From NCBI RefSeq assembly GCF_018595715.1, contig NZ_JAHEOJ010000025.1:252300-316299 (forward strand): a stretch of 64,000 nt of DNA. The letters run 5' to 3'. Below, in pieces: positions 27,647 to 36,513 of this stretch. The position numbers were made by a program, and so were the translations under genes. Source of the stretch: Glaciecola sp. XM2. Lineage in GTDB: Bacteria > Pseudomonadota > Gammaproteobacteria > Enterobacterales > Alteromonadaceae. The first letter of the stretch is position 1. The number at the start of each line of letters is the position of its first letter. The notes under the pieces were generated by a model. That model was not told the DNA's origin. It ran no database searches and saw nothing but the letters and a program-made list of their open reading frames with translations.

Positions 27647-29100
27647 TGATCGTCCTCCATATCCACAATCCATGTATCTTTACTGCCACCGCCTTGAGAG
27701 GAATTTACGACCATTGAACCTTTGGTCATGGCAACACGTGTCAAACCACCCATGGTCACATTGATTTCTTTACTGCTTAAGATAAAGGGCCTTAAATCTA
27801 GATGTCTTGGCTCTACTTTCGTCCCCACCATGGTCGGCGCGGTCGATAGCATCAGCATAGGCTGGGCTACGTAGTTACGAGGATCGCTTTTGATTAATTT
27901 ACGAAATTTTTCATGCTCGCTTTTTGTCGCATGTGGGCCAATTAACATGCCGTATCCACCCGACTCATTGGCGGGTTTAACTACCATATCTGCAATGTTT
28001 TCGAGCACATATTCGCGCTCTTTTTTGTTGTTGCATTTATAGGTGGGCACATTAGGCAGAATGGCTTCTTCTTGTAAGTAATATTCAATGATTTTAGGTA
28101 CATAGGCATACACGACTTTATCATCAGCCACGCCCGATCCAGGCGCATTAGCAAGGCCAACGTTCCCGGCCTTCCACGCGCGAATAAGACCCGGTACACC
28201 TAACATCGAATCGGGGTGAAATGCCTCAGGATCAACAAACCAATCATCCACCCGACGATAAATCACATCAACTCTGGTTAAGCCATTAATAGTACGCATA
28301 TATACGCAATCATCATCTTGCACCACCAAATCGCTGCCCACGACTAACTCAGCGCCCATTTGCTGCGCCAAGTACGCATGCTCAAAATAGGCTGAGTTAT
28401 AAATGCCCGGGGTAAGCACCACAATTTCTGGCTCTTCAATTTTGCGAGGGGAAATATCGGCAAGCATGTTATAAAGCTGCGATGGGTAATCATCTACCGG
28501 CATGATGCTGTATTTGGCAAACATTTCAGGGAAGACGCGTTTCATTACATGTCGGTTTTCAAGCATGTAAGATACACCAGAAGGCACACGTAAGTTATCT
28601 TCTAATACATATACCGTGCCCTGGTTATCACGAACGAGATCAGAACCGCAAATATGCGCCCAAACCCCGTACGGCGGGCTAAAACCCTGGCATTCTGGTA
28701 AAAAATTCTTTGATTTTTTAAGTAAGCTGGCCGGTACAATGCCATCTTTAATGATACGTTGGTCGTTGTATAAATCGTCAATAAACATATTCAGCGCTTT
28801 AACACGCTGCTTCAGTCCATTATCAATCACGTCCCACTCTTTTTTATCAATCAATCGCGGAATAATGTCAAAGGGCCAAGCACGGTCAACAGAGCCTTCT
28901 TCATCATTGTATACACGAAAAGTAATGCCCATGACGTGAATAGCAGAATCTGCTGCGGCCTTTAATTCATTGACCTCTTTGTCGGTGAGTCCTTTTAGGT
29001 ATTCACATAACTGATGAGCATAGTCTCGTGGCTTTCCGGCTGCACGGATAAGTTCATCGTGCAGATTTTTGACTTTGTAATTACCCCATCTAATTGCCAT
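27643..29100 (-). CDS. Circularly permuted ATP-grasp protein (DUF404/DUF407)
   Basis: A 485-residue predicted carboxylate-amine ligase with a circularly permuted ATP-grasp fold. Recognisable stretches include FNMFIDDLYNDQRIIKDG-like ALNMFIDDLYNDQRIIKDG, YVLEDNLRVPSGVSYMLENR, VVLTPGIYNSAYFEHAYLA, and the ATP-binding VVKPANESGGYGMLIG. AAGGGCG precedes the ATG. Such enzymes are expected to join an amine to a carboxylate with ATP, probably forming a peptide-like bond. It is first in the operon with the alpha-E protein and metallopeptidase, and faces Anbu. The transglutaminase-like partner seen in many such loci is absent here. Confidence 0.92.
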   Translation of the reverse strand: MAIRWGNYKVKNLHDELIRAAGKPRDYAHQLCEYLKGLTDKEVNELKAAADSAIHVMGITFRVYNDEEGSVDRAWPFDIIPRLIDKKEWDVIDNGLKQRVKALNMFIDDLYNDQRIIKDGIVPASLLKKSKNFLPECQGFSPPYGVWAHICGSDLVRDNQGTVYVLEDNLRVPSGVSYMLENRHVMKRVFPEMFAKYSIMPVDDYPSQLYNMLADISPRKIEEPEIVVLTPGIYNSAYFEHAYLAQQMGAELVVGSDLVVQDDDCVYMRTINGLTRVDVIYRRVDDWFVDPEAFHPDSMLGVPGLIRAWKAGNVGLANAPGSGVADDKVVYAYVPKIIEYYLQEEAILPNVPTYKCNNKKEREYVLENIADMVVKPANESGGYGMLIGPHATKSEHEKFRKLIKSDPRNYVAQPMLMLSTAPTMVGTKVEPRHLDLRPFILSSKEINVTMGGLTRVAMTKGSMVVNSSQGGGSKDTWIVDMEDDQ

Positions 29101-29290
29101 ATACGCCCTTAGTATTCGCGATTGAAATCTATATATACCATATCAGGCATGAATGAAAATATCATTGGGTTAAGAAAAACGCTATATGTGCGCGCATTTA
29201 TCTATCGGTATGTCACAAACTCTCAATGGTGAGCCTGTGAGCAAATCGCTGAACCTTGCTAACTAATGTATCGCGCAAAAAAATGGCATT

Positions 29291-29322
29291 AGAAAAGCGC
29301 CCAAGGTTTACCATGGGCGCTT
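29291..29322 (-). terminator. Rho-independent terminator after the DUF305 fusion gene
   Basis: The arms AAGCGCCCA and TGGGCGCTT pair perfectly with a 10-base loop; TTTTCTAAT follows on the minus strand. Confidence 0.75.
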
Positions 29323-29339
29323 GATTTTCAATGGAGCAA

Positions 29340-31811
29340 CTAACGAATACGCTTTGCAATATCCTCTAGGGTGTCACGTAAACCTTTAACACGTTTGAGT
29401 GCATTATGGTCGGTGTTATTTGCTTTTAGGGACTTGGCTAACTTCGCTAAGTCTCTAGAGAAACCACGATCAGTTTCACCACTGTTGAGCATGGTTTGTG
29501 CAGCGTCCATCATTTGTTTAACCTGCTCGTGCACCGACGTGTCTAAACCACCATCACGTGCAAACTGGTCAAGATAAGCTAAGGCAACCACCGGTTCAGC
29601 AGGCCAAGTCACTTGGAACTGCTGCTGCGGGTTAAAGGTGTCGCCCATATCAGCAATTAATGCAGCTGCCAGTTCATTTTCAGTCAAAAACTCACTGGTT
29701 TGAAGCTCCATCACATCGAGACCACGGATAATTTCAGTGCCGTAAATCTTGCCGTTATACCAATACGTTGACCAATATCCGCCAATCACCATACGCTCGT
29801 CATGGATAGGGCCGCGATCAAAGAAGGCAATTTCTTGAGGATTACTGGTATCGGTAAAATCAATCACCGACACACCACCTTGATACCATGCTTGAACAAA
29901 AATATCGCGCCCAGGTACCGGCACCGCAGAGCCATTATGTGCAACACAGTTTTCTTGCTCAGATTGTGGCGCGCCTATTTTGTAGTAGCTTTCAAAGCTC
30001 AGCTCACCATCTTCGATGGAGTAAAAAGCGTTAGCGCCCCAGTTCATTGGATCAGATGCACGGCAGCGTGGTTGAGTACCGCCGCCCCACTCATCTGTAA
30101 ACACCACTTTCGTGCCGTCGTTATTAAACGTAGCCGAATGCCAATACGCAAAGCCTGGATCTGATACATCATCAATACGTTTGGGTTTTAACGGGTTGGA
30201 AATATCTAACAGAATACCATTACCTGAGCAGGCTCCCGCAGCAAGTTCTAAATCTGGGAATACGGTAATATCATGGCATTGATCAGTGCGGCGCGTACTT
30301 TGCGTGCCATCACCATGATCGCCACCTTGCCATAACCCGGCAACACGTCCTTCTTCGTCAGCAAATACCGCTGGGCTGGATGTTATTCTTGCCTTAGCGG
30401 GATCTTTTACAGGAATTTCAATGACGTCAATACGAAACAGCGCGGTACGCTCATCCCCTGGCACATTGCCAATACAGCCGGCTAACTCTTCTTCATCTCT
30501 TACGCCCGCGGTACCTGAATTGTAAACAACGATAGTTTTATCGTCGGCAGATACAATAGAGTGTGTGTGCGAGCCACGACAAGTTTGCACAAGTCCAACT
30601 TGCTTTGGTAAGCTCAAATCTGAGATATCAAAAATTCTTAAGCCACGAAAACGCTCATCACTCACATCGTCACTGACGCCTTGCAGGCCACAATCGATGC
30701 GACCGCGGGTCTGCTCAACAGACATAATCAGTAAATCGCCTACTATCGACACGTCACCCTGTCCACCTGGGCAAACAATCGAGCTGTTGAGCTGTGGTAC
30801 ACCTTCTGAATCTAATTTGTAAACGTTGAAACCGTGATAGTTACCAGCCACTAATACATCGCCCGAAAATGCGATATCAGTATTCCAGAAGCTCAATAAA
30901 GGCCAGCGCTCGCCCCACTCAGTTTTTACATCACCGTCATCATCACCGCGCTGGGCAACTTCCTCGCCTGTCTCTTCGGCTTCTGCTGTCGTCTCTTCAT
31001 CGATTGCTTCTGGCTCTTGTGCTGGTTTAATAGGAGGCAGATTAGATGGGTTTTCAGGGTCAAAGAATCCATTTGGACGGCCTTGCGTGTTGACCAAACG
31101 CATGTTCATCGACGCTTCTCCCGCATCTCTTAGCCCTGCGCTCAAACCTACTCTCGGATCCGTCGAAAGGCCGGTAAGCAAACCATTCATGCGGGTAATT
31201 TCAGTCTGCTGGTCGTTAACAATATCGTTAACAAAATCATACAGAATCGGGTCATAAGCAGAGCCCGACTGATCTAGTAAATTCTCCGCCATACGCACCG
31301 CGCCCTCATGATGGGGGATCATAAGCGTTAAGAATTGACGGTCAAATTCAGTGCCTTCAGCGAGCGCTAGCTCAGCCATTTGCGCAGTAGTGGCCATGCC
31401 CATATGGTTATGGTCCATGTGCATACCCTGAGGAATATCAGCATTTTCACCACGTGATTCTAGCCAGTCTTGCATAAACGCAATTTCGTCTGCTTGTGAC
31501 TTGCGGATACGCCCCGCAATTTCAATAATATCTTTATTGTTGGTGCGGTCTTCTACCAAAACCGCCATGTCCACTGCTTGACCATGATGCGGAATCATAT
31601 TTTGCATGAACATCACATCGTCGCGGGTGTAGCTAGTATCTGCGATTTTCACCGCATCTTGGGCGGTTAGGGTTTTAGACGCCTGCCCGGGTGCTCCGGG
31701 CTGCACGATAGGTACTTCTTGAGCATTTGCAAGGCCCGTCGCAGCCGCGCTGACACTGAGCAAGGTAACCAAACTAAGGGTTTGGCATCTGTCTAATACA
31801 GATGTTTTCAT
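29340..31811 (-). CDS. Exported DUF305 plus LVIVD-type beta-propeller fusion protein
   Basis: An 823-residue exported protein. After a signal peptide (1-30, ending GLANAQE) come two DUF305 units with MIPHHGQAVDMA near 70 and MIPHHEGAVRMA near 164, including the metal-ligand-like HMDHNHMGM stretch between them. An acidic, disordered linker (~265-295) leads to a propeller (~300-700) with repeated FDISDLSLPKQVGLV and LDISNPLKPKRIDDV units of the LVIVD type. A helical tail (~730-823) resembles a short coiled coil. DUF305 proteins are ferritin-like, often copper-linked. GGAG precedes the ATG and a terminator follows. The function of the fusion is unknown. Confidence 0.8.
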   Translation of the reverse strand: MKTSVLDRCQTLSLVTLLSVSAAATGLANAQEVPIVQPGAPGQASKTLTAQDAVKIADTSYTRDDVMFMQNMIPHHGQAVDMAVLVEDRTNNKDIIEIAGRIRKSQADEIAFMQDWLESRGENADIPQGMHMDHNHMGMATTAQMAELALAEGTEFDRQFLTLMIPHHEGAVRMAENLLDQSGSAYDPILYDFVNDIVNDQQTEITRMNGLLTGLSTDPRVGLSAGLRDAGEASMNMRLVNTQGRPNGFFDPENPSNLPPIKPAQEPEAIDEETTAEAEETGEEVAQRGDDDGDVKTEWGERWPLLSFWNTDIAFSGDVLVAGNYHGFNVYKLDSEGVPQLNSSIVCPGGQGDVSIVGDLLIMSVEQTRGRIDCGLQGVSDDVSDERFRGLRIFDISDLSLPKQVGLVQTCRGSHTHSIVSADDKTIVVYNSGTAGVRDEEELAGCIGNVPGDERTALFRIDVIEIPVKDPAKARITSSPAVFADEEGRVAGLWQGGDHGDGTQSTRRTDQCHDITVFPDLELAAGACSGNGILLDISNPLKPKRIDDVSDPGFAYWHSATFNNDGTKVVFTDEWGGGTQPRCRASDPMNWGANAFYSIEDGELSFESYYKIGAPQSEQENCVAHNGSAVPVPGRDIFVQAWYQGGVSVIDFTDTSNPQEIAFFDRGPIHDERMVIGGYWSTYWYNGKIYGTEIIRGLDVMELQTSEFLTENELAAALIADMGDTFNPQQQFQVTWPAEPVVALAYLDQFARDGGLDTSVHEQVKQMMDAAQTMLNSGETDRGFSRDLAKLAKSLKANNTDHNALKRVKGLRDTLEDIAKRIR

Positions 31812-32120
31812 AGGGGGAACTCCGTTTGTCGTTATTATTGTTTGTTTTGTTAGCAGACTATGCGTATTTACTTTGCATGTAAAGTCACAGTGCTTTTAGC
31901 ACTCACCATAAATCTTTTACAAAGAATACCCTTTACTACGCATCTTTTTAAGTTCTCGATTTTTGTTGTGCGCAAGCACGATGCTCCCACGTCAAATAGT
32001 TTTTGTTTTCATATAAAAAATAATTTGATTGTTTTATTGCCAAAATCCTCGATATTAGAAGATGCCGGAGATATACCTTCGAGCAATCACAATATCCTCA
32101 GTATGTTTGAGAACAGGACC
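31812..32120. other. Intergenic stretch, 309 bases, divergent starts
   Basis: It separates the DUF305 fusion gene (leftward) from a 50-residue gene (rightward). A frame open from 31860 crosses it but has no ribosome site and poor composition, so I treat it as noncoding. No clear promoter pair is seen. Confidence 0.6.
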
Positions 32121-32273
32121 ATGAGTAAAGATTTTCGCTTTAATAAAAAAGACTACGGCTTTGACGATGAACCAGCTTACGCCACTTCAAGCAATAAGCA
32201 GCAAAAAGGCAAAAAGGCCAGCAACCTGCCGAAACCAAAGTCAAGCTTCGAACGTTTCGATAAACGCGCGTAA
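32121..32273 (+). CDS. Small basic protein, 50 residues, unknown
   Basis: A short hydrophilic protein, MSKDFRFNKKDYGFDDEP at the start and a lysine-rich second half (KQQKGKKASNLPKPKSSFE). It is likely disordered. The ATG at 32121 has AGGA only two bases upstream; an ATG six codons earlier (32103) is an alternative start. A perfect Rho-independent terminator directly after the stop supports a real transcript. It lies just before the HdfR-like regulator. I do not recognise a family. Confidence 0.55.
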   Translation: MSKDFRFNKKDYGFDDEPAYATSSNKQQKGKKASNLPKPKSSFERFDKRA

Positions 32274-32278
32274 TACCA

Positions 32279-32312
32279 AAAAGCAGCGCGTCATCAAGCG
32301 CGCTGCTTTTCA
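32279..32312 (+). terminator. Rho-independent terminator
   Basis: The arms AAAAGCAGCGCG and CGCGCTGCTTTT pair perfectly over 12 bases with an 8-base loop. It ends the 50-residue gene and could also act leftward. Confidence 0.88.
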
Positions 32313-32383
32313 TGTTTATTTTGCTTGCACTTAACGTCACAAGCATGAATGATGCGGTCATATAACCGCATTAGGGGTGAATT

Positions 32384-33220
32384 GTGGACATTAGGTTTCT
32401 AAGCACGTTTTTAGAAGTTTCAAAAACGCGACATTTTGGCAAAGCTGCTGAGAATCTGTATTTAACGCCAGCTGCCGTCAGCGCTCGCATCAAACACCTC
32501 GAAGAATCCTTCAACACACTGTTATTCACCCGCGTTAGGAACGGGATCCAGTTAACCCCTGCAGGTGAATCATTAGTACCCTACGCCTTGAGTATTGAAA
32601 ATACCTTAAAGCAAGCACGACTGGCTTTAGCACAAGAGGACGTTGCGTTTATCGCATGTGGTCTAAGCGCAAACTCATCAGAAGTGATACACGGCGAATT
32701 ACGCGATGCCTTAACCACCCGACTCCCAAACGCCTCAGTGAAACTTGAAATATTAAGTGGAGAGCAGCTATCGCGGCAGTTACATGAGCGCACCATTGAA
32801 GTCGCATTTACTCACGAGCCTTTAAAGTCTTCAGATATTGAGAATATTTTACTGAGAACAGAGCCCTTGAAGCTTTTTTCTGATACACCTCATACGCAAA
32901 GTGTCACGCCAGAAAACTACTTGCATGTTGAATGGTGCACCGAAGCCTCATTAAGTTTTTTTAGTCATTACCCACAGGCCAAGACGGCACACTTTCGCAC
33001 GAATTCGGTAAGCATGGCGCTTAAACAAATGAGGGCTAAAGGCGGGATAGTGATGTTACCTGAACGACTTGCGAGCACGCTCGACATTGCGCTACTTGAA
33101 GAGCAATCAGAAATGGTGTCACCACCGGTTTTAAAAACATACATGGTATGCATGAAGGAAGGTCGCCACCCCTTGCTAGATGAGTTAATTCATCAGTTAG
33201 GGCTCGCCTTTAATGAGTAA
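32384..33220 (+). CDS. LysR-family regulator, HdfR-like
   Basis: A 278-residue LysR regulator. The N-terminal helix-turn-helix (residues 1-60, MDIRFLSTFLEVSKTRHFGKAAENLYLT, then AAVSARIKHLEE) closely follows HdfR, a repressor of the flagellar master operon in enterics. The C-terminal effector domain matches loosely (QLHERTIEVAFTHEP, NYLHVEWC). It starts with GTG at 32384, with AGGGG upstream. Whether it regulates motility here is unknown; no flagellar genes are in the window. Confidence 0.85.
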   Translation: MDIRFLSTFLEVSKTRHFGKAAENLYLTPAAVSARIKHLEESFNTLLFTRVRNGIQLTPAGESLVPYALSIENTLKQARLALAQEDVAFIACGLSANSSEVIHGELRDALTTRLPNASVKLEILSGEQLSRQLHERTIEVAFTHEPLKSSDIENILLRTEPLKLFSDTPHTQSVTPENYLHVEWCTEASLSFFSHYPQAKTAHFRTNSVSMALKQMRAKGGIVMLPERLASTLDIALLEEQSEMVSPPVLKTYMVCMKEGRHPLLDELIHQLGLAFNE

Positions 33221-33244
33221 GCGTCGCAATTGCTCACGACGCTT
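33219..33244. terminator. Hairpin between convergent genes
   Basis: AAGCGTCG and CGACGCTT pair over 8 bases with a 10-base loop, right at the end of the HdfR-like gene and facing the small exported protein gene. Confidence 0.5.
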
Positions 33245-33253
33245 CACTAGCCG

Positions 33254-33481
33254 TTATTCAGGGAGTTTGGTAATGGCTTGAAAACCTTCTAACTCTAGCT
33301 CTTCGTTCACGCATGCTAGCAAGAACTCAGGCAAAGGTTTACCATCAGTACCCTCGCTCTCAGCGATATCTTCACAGAACTGTTTAAGATCTAAAATCAA
33401 TTCAAGATCGGCAACAGGCTTATCATCCGCTATAGCGGTAAATGCTAATCCTATTATCATCGCACCAATTAAACGTTTCAT
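33254..33481 (-). CDS. Small exported protein, unknown
   Basis: A 75-residue protein with a signal peptide (MKRLIGAMIIGLAFTAIAD) and a short acidic mature part (DLELILDLKQFCEDIAESEG to EELELEGFQAITKLPE) holding two cysteines (KQFCED and LLACVNEE) that could form a disulfide. The start is the ATG at 33481; the frame extends upstream but without a hydrophobic start. The two-cysteine helical pattern is seen in several uncharacterised periplasmic proteins of marine gammaproteobacteria. Confidence 0.6.
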   Translation of the reverse strand: MKRLIGAMIIGLAFTAIADDKPVADLELILDLKQFCEDIAESEGTDGKPLPEFLLACVNEELELEGFQAITKLPE

Positions 33482-33663
33482 ATTATGCATCCATAGGTTA
33501 TGACAGACGCGCAACATAACGCCAACTTATTGCTTTGAACAGCAAATATATTTCATCGTCAGGTCAATAAATATCTAATGATAAATCACCTAATAAATAG
33601 CACCGCCACTTATGACTAAACGCCCTTGTGCAGCATGAGGCGTGACGTTGACCGCTATTTAAA

Positions 33664-33681
33664 ATATAAACATGTTTATAT
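33664..33681. promoter_or_regulatory. 18-base perfect palindrome, candidate operator
   Basis: ATATAAACATGTTTATAT is a perfect inverted repeat about 70 bases before the LysR gene at 33752. LysR regulators often bind dyads at their own promoter, so this is a candidate site. Confidence 0.45.
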
Positions 33682-33751
33682 GAACGCACACGTTACATTT
33701 TTAAATATGATGTATTAGGATAGTGTGGACGATAGATACTGAGGAATGAAG

Positions 33752-34726
33752 ATGCGCCCGCACGAATTAAATTTACTGATAATATTTGACGCGATTATGA
33801 CCGAGGGAAGCATTAGCCGAGCCGCTGACAGGCTCTCCATGACCCAACCGGCCGTATCGAACGCAGTGAGTCGCATGCGAGTGGCGTGGAAAGATGAACT
33901 GTTTGTGAAAGCGGGGCGCAACATAAAACCGACACTAAAAGCAGAAAATATGTGGGCACAAGTTAAGCAGCCTATCAGCGATTTGAGCGGCTTTATTAGA
34001 CCTAGTGATTTTACGCCTGCTACCGCACAACGCACTTTTCGTATCGCGTTAGCCGATATAGTGGCGCAAATGTTAATGGTTCCTTTGCGCAAACGCATCG
34101 AAGCGCTCGCTCCGGGAATTAATATCCATCTTGTGCCCTACACCATTGTTAACACGGTGGAAGTCCTAGAATCTGCCAACGTTGACTTAGTAATTGGGGC
34201 GGCGAGCTTGACGCCTGGCTCGGTGCGATCAGAGTTTTTATTTCAACCTACTTATGCATGCGCCATGAGAAAAGGGCACACCTTGGCAAAAAAAAATATC
34301 ACGTTAGAGGAATTTGCGGCAGCCGACCATTTGTTAGTGTCACTTTCAGGTGATACCTTTGGCTTTACCGATGAAGTGCTCGCACAACAAGGTTTGACTC
34401 GCCGTATTGCGGCAACCGTCAATCAATTCTCGTTGCTCGGGCCGATGCTAGAGCAGAGCAACTTAATTGCGGTAGCGCCTCTTGGAGCCATAAGTAAGGA
34501 TCTGCAAGAAGGTCGCATCACAGCAACCCATTCGCCGGTCAAAATCCCCCCCACTACCGCCAATATGTATTGGCACAAGCGCCAAGACAAAGACCCCGGC
34601 CTTATGTGGTTAAAAGAGCAAACAAAAGAGATTATTGTTGCCTCTGACCAAGAAAGTATTCACAAAGCGCTACCCTTCTTTTGTCAGGCAGACCCAACTG
34701 AAGGGGTCGATGGCGCTCACATCTAA
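33752..34726 (+). CDS. LysR-family regulator
   Basis: A 324-residue LysR regulator of the NodD/LeuO-like group. The N-terminal winged helix spans residues ~6-65 (LNLLIIFDAIMTEGSISRAADRL, MTQPAVSNAVSRMR); the effector domain starts near 90 (RTFRIALADIVAQML). I choose the ATG at 33752 because the GAGGA site then lies six bases upstream; the ATG at 33746 sits directly on it. The target genes are unknown. A 9-base stem (34717-34725 with 34735-34743) spans its stop codon. Confidence 0.85.
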   Translation: MRPHELNLLIIFDAIMTEGSISRAADRLSMTQPAVSNAVSRMRVAWKDELFVKAGRNIKPTLKAENMWAQVKQPISDLSGFIRPSDFTPATAQRTFRIALADIVAQMLMVPLRKRIEALAPGINIHLVPYTIVNTVEVLESANVDLVIGAASLTPGSVRSEFLFQPTYACAMRKGHTLAKKNITLEEFAAADHLLVSLSGDTFGFTDEVLAQQGLTRRIAATVNQFSLLGPMLEQSNLIAVAPLGAISKDLQEGRITATHSPVKIPPTTANMYWHKRQDKDPGLMWLKEQTKEIIVASDQESIHKALPFFCQADPTEGVDGAHI

Positions 34727-35334
34727 TGCTTTAGTAGATGTGACTGTCCAATACCATCTCTGGCTGTTGTACAATTGATATAGCAAAGCTCATCGCATTC
34801 ATATTGCCTCTTGCGCACGCTGACCAAATCCGACTTTTACAATGGAATAAAAGTGCGGCGCTGAACGAGACCCTTCTAACGATTGCGTAGTAGGAAAATA
34901 CATCGAATCATAGGCCGATAGCTGCGCATAGCCTTACCCCGACAACAACAATAAAGCACCTAGCAACGACACTGAAAAAAACCTATAAACCATAAAATTT
35001 CGCCTAATGAATGACCTTGCTAACAAGACAGGCGTTAAGTAGGAAAACTTTCAGTATCGTTTTTTGTATTCATTTAGCAAAGACTAACAAATGAAGAACG
35101 ATTGTTCTTTATTATCGCTTTGACGCACTGTATCTTCCCTAAAATTACCATTTAAAAGGCCTCTCAAGCAGAGTCAATGTGCTAGTAAAGGTACTTTTTT
35201 GTCATTATCGTTCATTGCAATTCATGCAATGCTTGAGTATAAGTAATCAAGGATTACGCCCCTAAGCAATTGGCACAAATATTCGGCTATAGCCTTGCAG
35301 CTGCGCATCTAACATTATCGAGGGAGCAAACACG
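34727..35334. other. Long intergenic stretch, 608 bases
   Basis: No ORF with coding character is seen on either strand. It contains the end of a hairpin over the LysR stop (to 34743), a 7-base dyad CATTGCA/TGCAATG at 35213-35231, and the start region of the membrane-protein/nagA operon. No tRNA or terminator with a T-run is visible. Confidence 0.65.
35213..35231. promoter_or_regulatory. Inverted repeat upstream of the membrane-protein/nagA operon
   Basis: CATTGCA and TGCAATG are separated by 5 bases, about 100 bases before the operon start. It could be an operator or a chance dyad. Confidence 0.25.
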
Positions 35335-36513
35335 TTGTCGGAAAATCAAGAACAAAGCCCACCGGCAGACCAAAAGCAAATTGAACATGTAGATGATGCT
35401 GAATTTACACCATCGTCGCCTTCACTTATGCAAAAGCTAAAAGCGTGGCGCGGCACTTGGCGTTCAAGCTGGTCAAAACTCCATACAAATCAAATCATCT
35501 ATGTCATTGCCCTGGTTTTATATTTTATGGTCGATTACGACGAAGCGAACCCTTCCATGGATTTTTGGATTGTTGGTACTTTAGCCCTTATTGGCATGAC
35601 GCGAGAGTTATGGGCGATTTTCATCAAAGTATGGGAATCCACCTTTGGGCGATTGGTGATGTTAGTCACCTATGCAGCTATTGCCAATTTTACGCTGGCC
35701 TTAGCGTCGCAAAAAGTAAACATGGTCATTCAGGCCGACCCTACCTTTCTTTATCACACCCAAGCGCTAACTACATTGTTAATGCTGCCGCTGTGGTTGA
35801 TGATGTTTAGCATTATTGCCATGGTGACGATTTTTGGATTGGTCAATGTCGGTAAGCTGCTTGTAAGCTTTTTGCGCCTTATTAGATTAGTGGGAAAAAG
35901 TGTAAAGGTAAAAGAAGCCTTTCCTACTGCATTTGTAGTTATTCGACTCATACTGCTAGCGCCGGTTATCATGACGATTACTGCATCTATTGATTGGTAT
36001 AGTAGTCAATTTAATATGAACGAAGTCGATGGCTTTGGCATCAATATTACCTTCCCCGATGAAACGCAGATAAAAATAGCTCAACTAGGTCTAAGTGAAA
36101 TTGAAACTCAACTTGCGCGCACTGATTTAGCAGATGAAGACCGCCAAGAGTTACTTAACGCAAAGGCCGTATTGACTGAACAGTTAAATGCGAAGTTAAA
36201 CAACGAAAGCATGCCATCGGTCGCACCAAATGAAGATTTGGAAAATGGGTTCACTATTGAACTGGCTAGCGGGCAGGCAAAACAAGAAGACGAAGTCGCA
36301 GAGGCGGTTGAAGATAGCACTTACTTCTTTGACTCCATGATTGCCTCGTTTGTATATAACTTTGAGGCCTTTAAATACTCTCACTGTAACAACACACCTG
36401 AACAACGAGTGGTGTTTATCACCGAAGATGAAGTCCTTATAGTGCAAAAAGATAAAAATAGCCCCAATGGCTTTGCTTTTAGCACCCGTCCATGTGAGCC
36501 AGCGGCACCGTGA
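35335..36513 (+). CDS. Multi-pass membrane protein of unknown function, coupled to nagA
   Basis: A 392-residue protein: a hydrophilic N-terminus (1-55), about four or five membrane segments (~55-220, such as IIYVIALVLYFMVDY and LLMLPLWLMMFSIIAMVTIFGLV), then a long soluble C-terminal part with a helical acidic stretch (~235-320) and a beta-like end (QRVVFITEDEVLIVQKD). I do not recognise the family. It starts with TTG at 35335, backed by GGGAG nine bases upstream. Its TGA stop overlaps the GTG start of nagA (GTGA), so the two are translationally coupled. Confidence 0.7.
   Translation: MSENQEQSPPADQKQIEHVDDAEFTPSSPSLMQKLKAWRGTWRSSWSKLHTNQIIYVIALVLYFMVDYDEANPSMDFWIVGTLALIGMTRELWAIFIKVWESTFGRLVMLVTYAAIANFTLALASQKVNMVIQADPTFLYHTQALTTLLMLPLWLMMFSIIAMVTIFGLVNVGKLLVSFLRLIRLVGKSVKVKEAFPTAFVVIRLILLAPVIMTITASIDWYSSQFNMNEVDGFGINITFPDETQIKIAQLGLSEIETQLARTDLADEDRQELLNAKAVLTEQLNAKLNNESMPSVAPNEDLENGFTIELASGQAKQEDEVAEAVEDSTYFFDSMIASFVYNFEAFKYSHCNNTPEQRVVFITEDEVLIVQKDKNSPNGFAFSTRPCEPAAP

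Noticed and set aside
31860-32120. Longer version of the 50-residue protein
   Set aside because: The upstream part lacks a ribosome site and has no protein-like features.
34727-35334. Degraded gene or small RNA in the 608-base gap
   Set aside because: No frame keeps protein-like sequence and no promoter plus terminator pair is seen.
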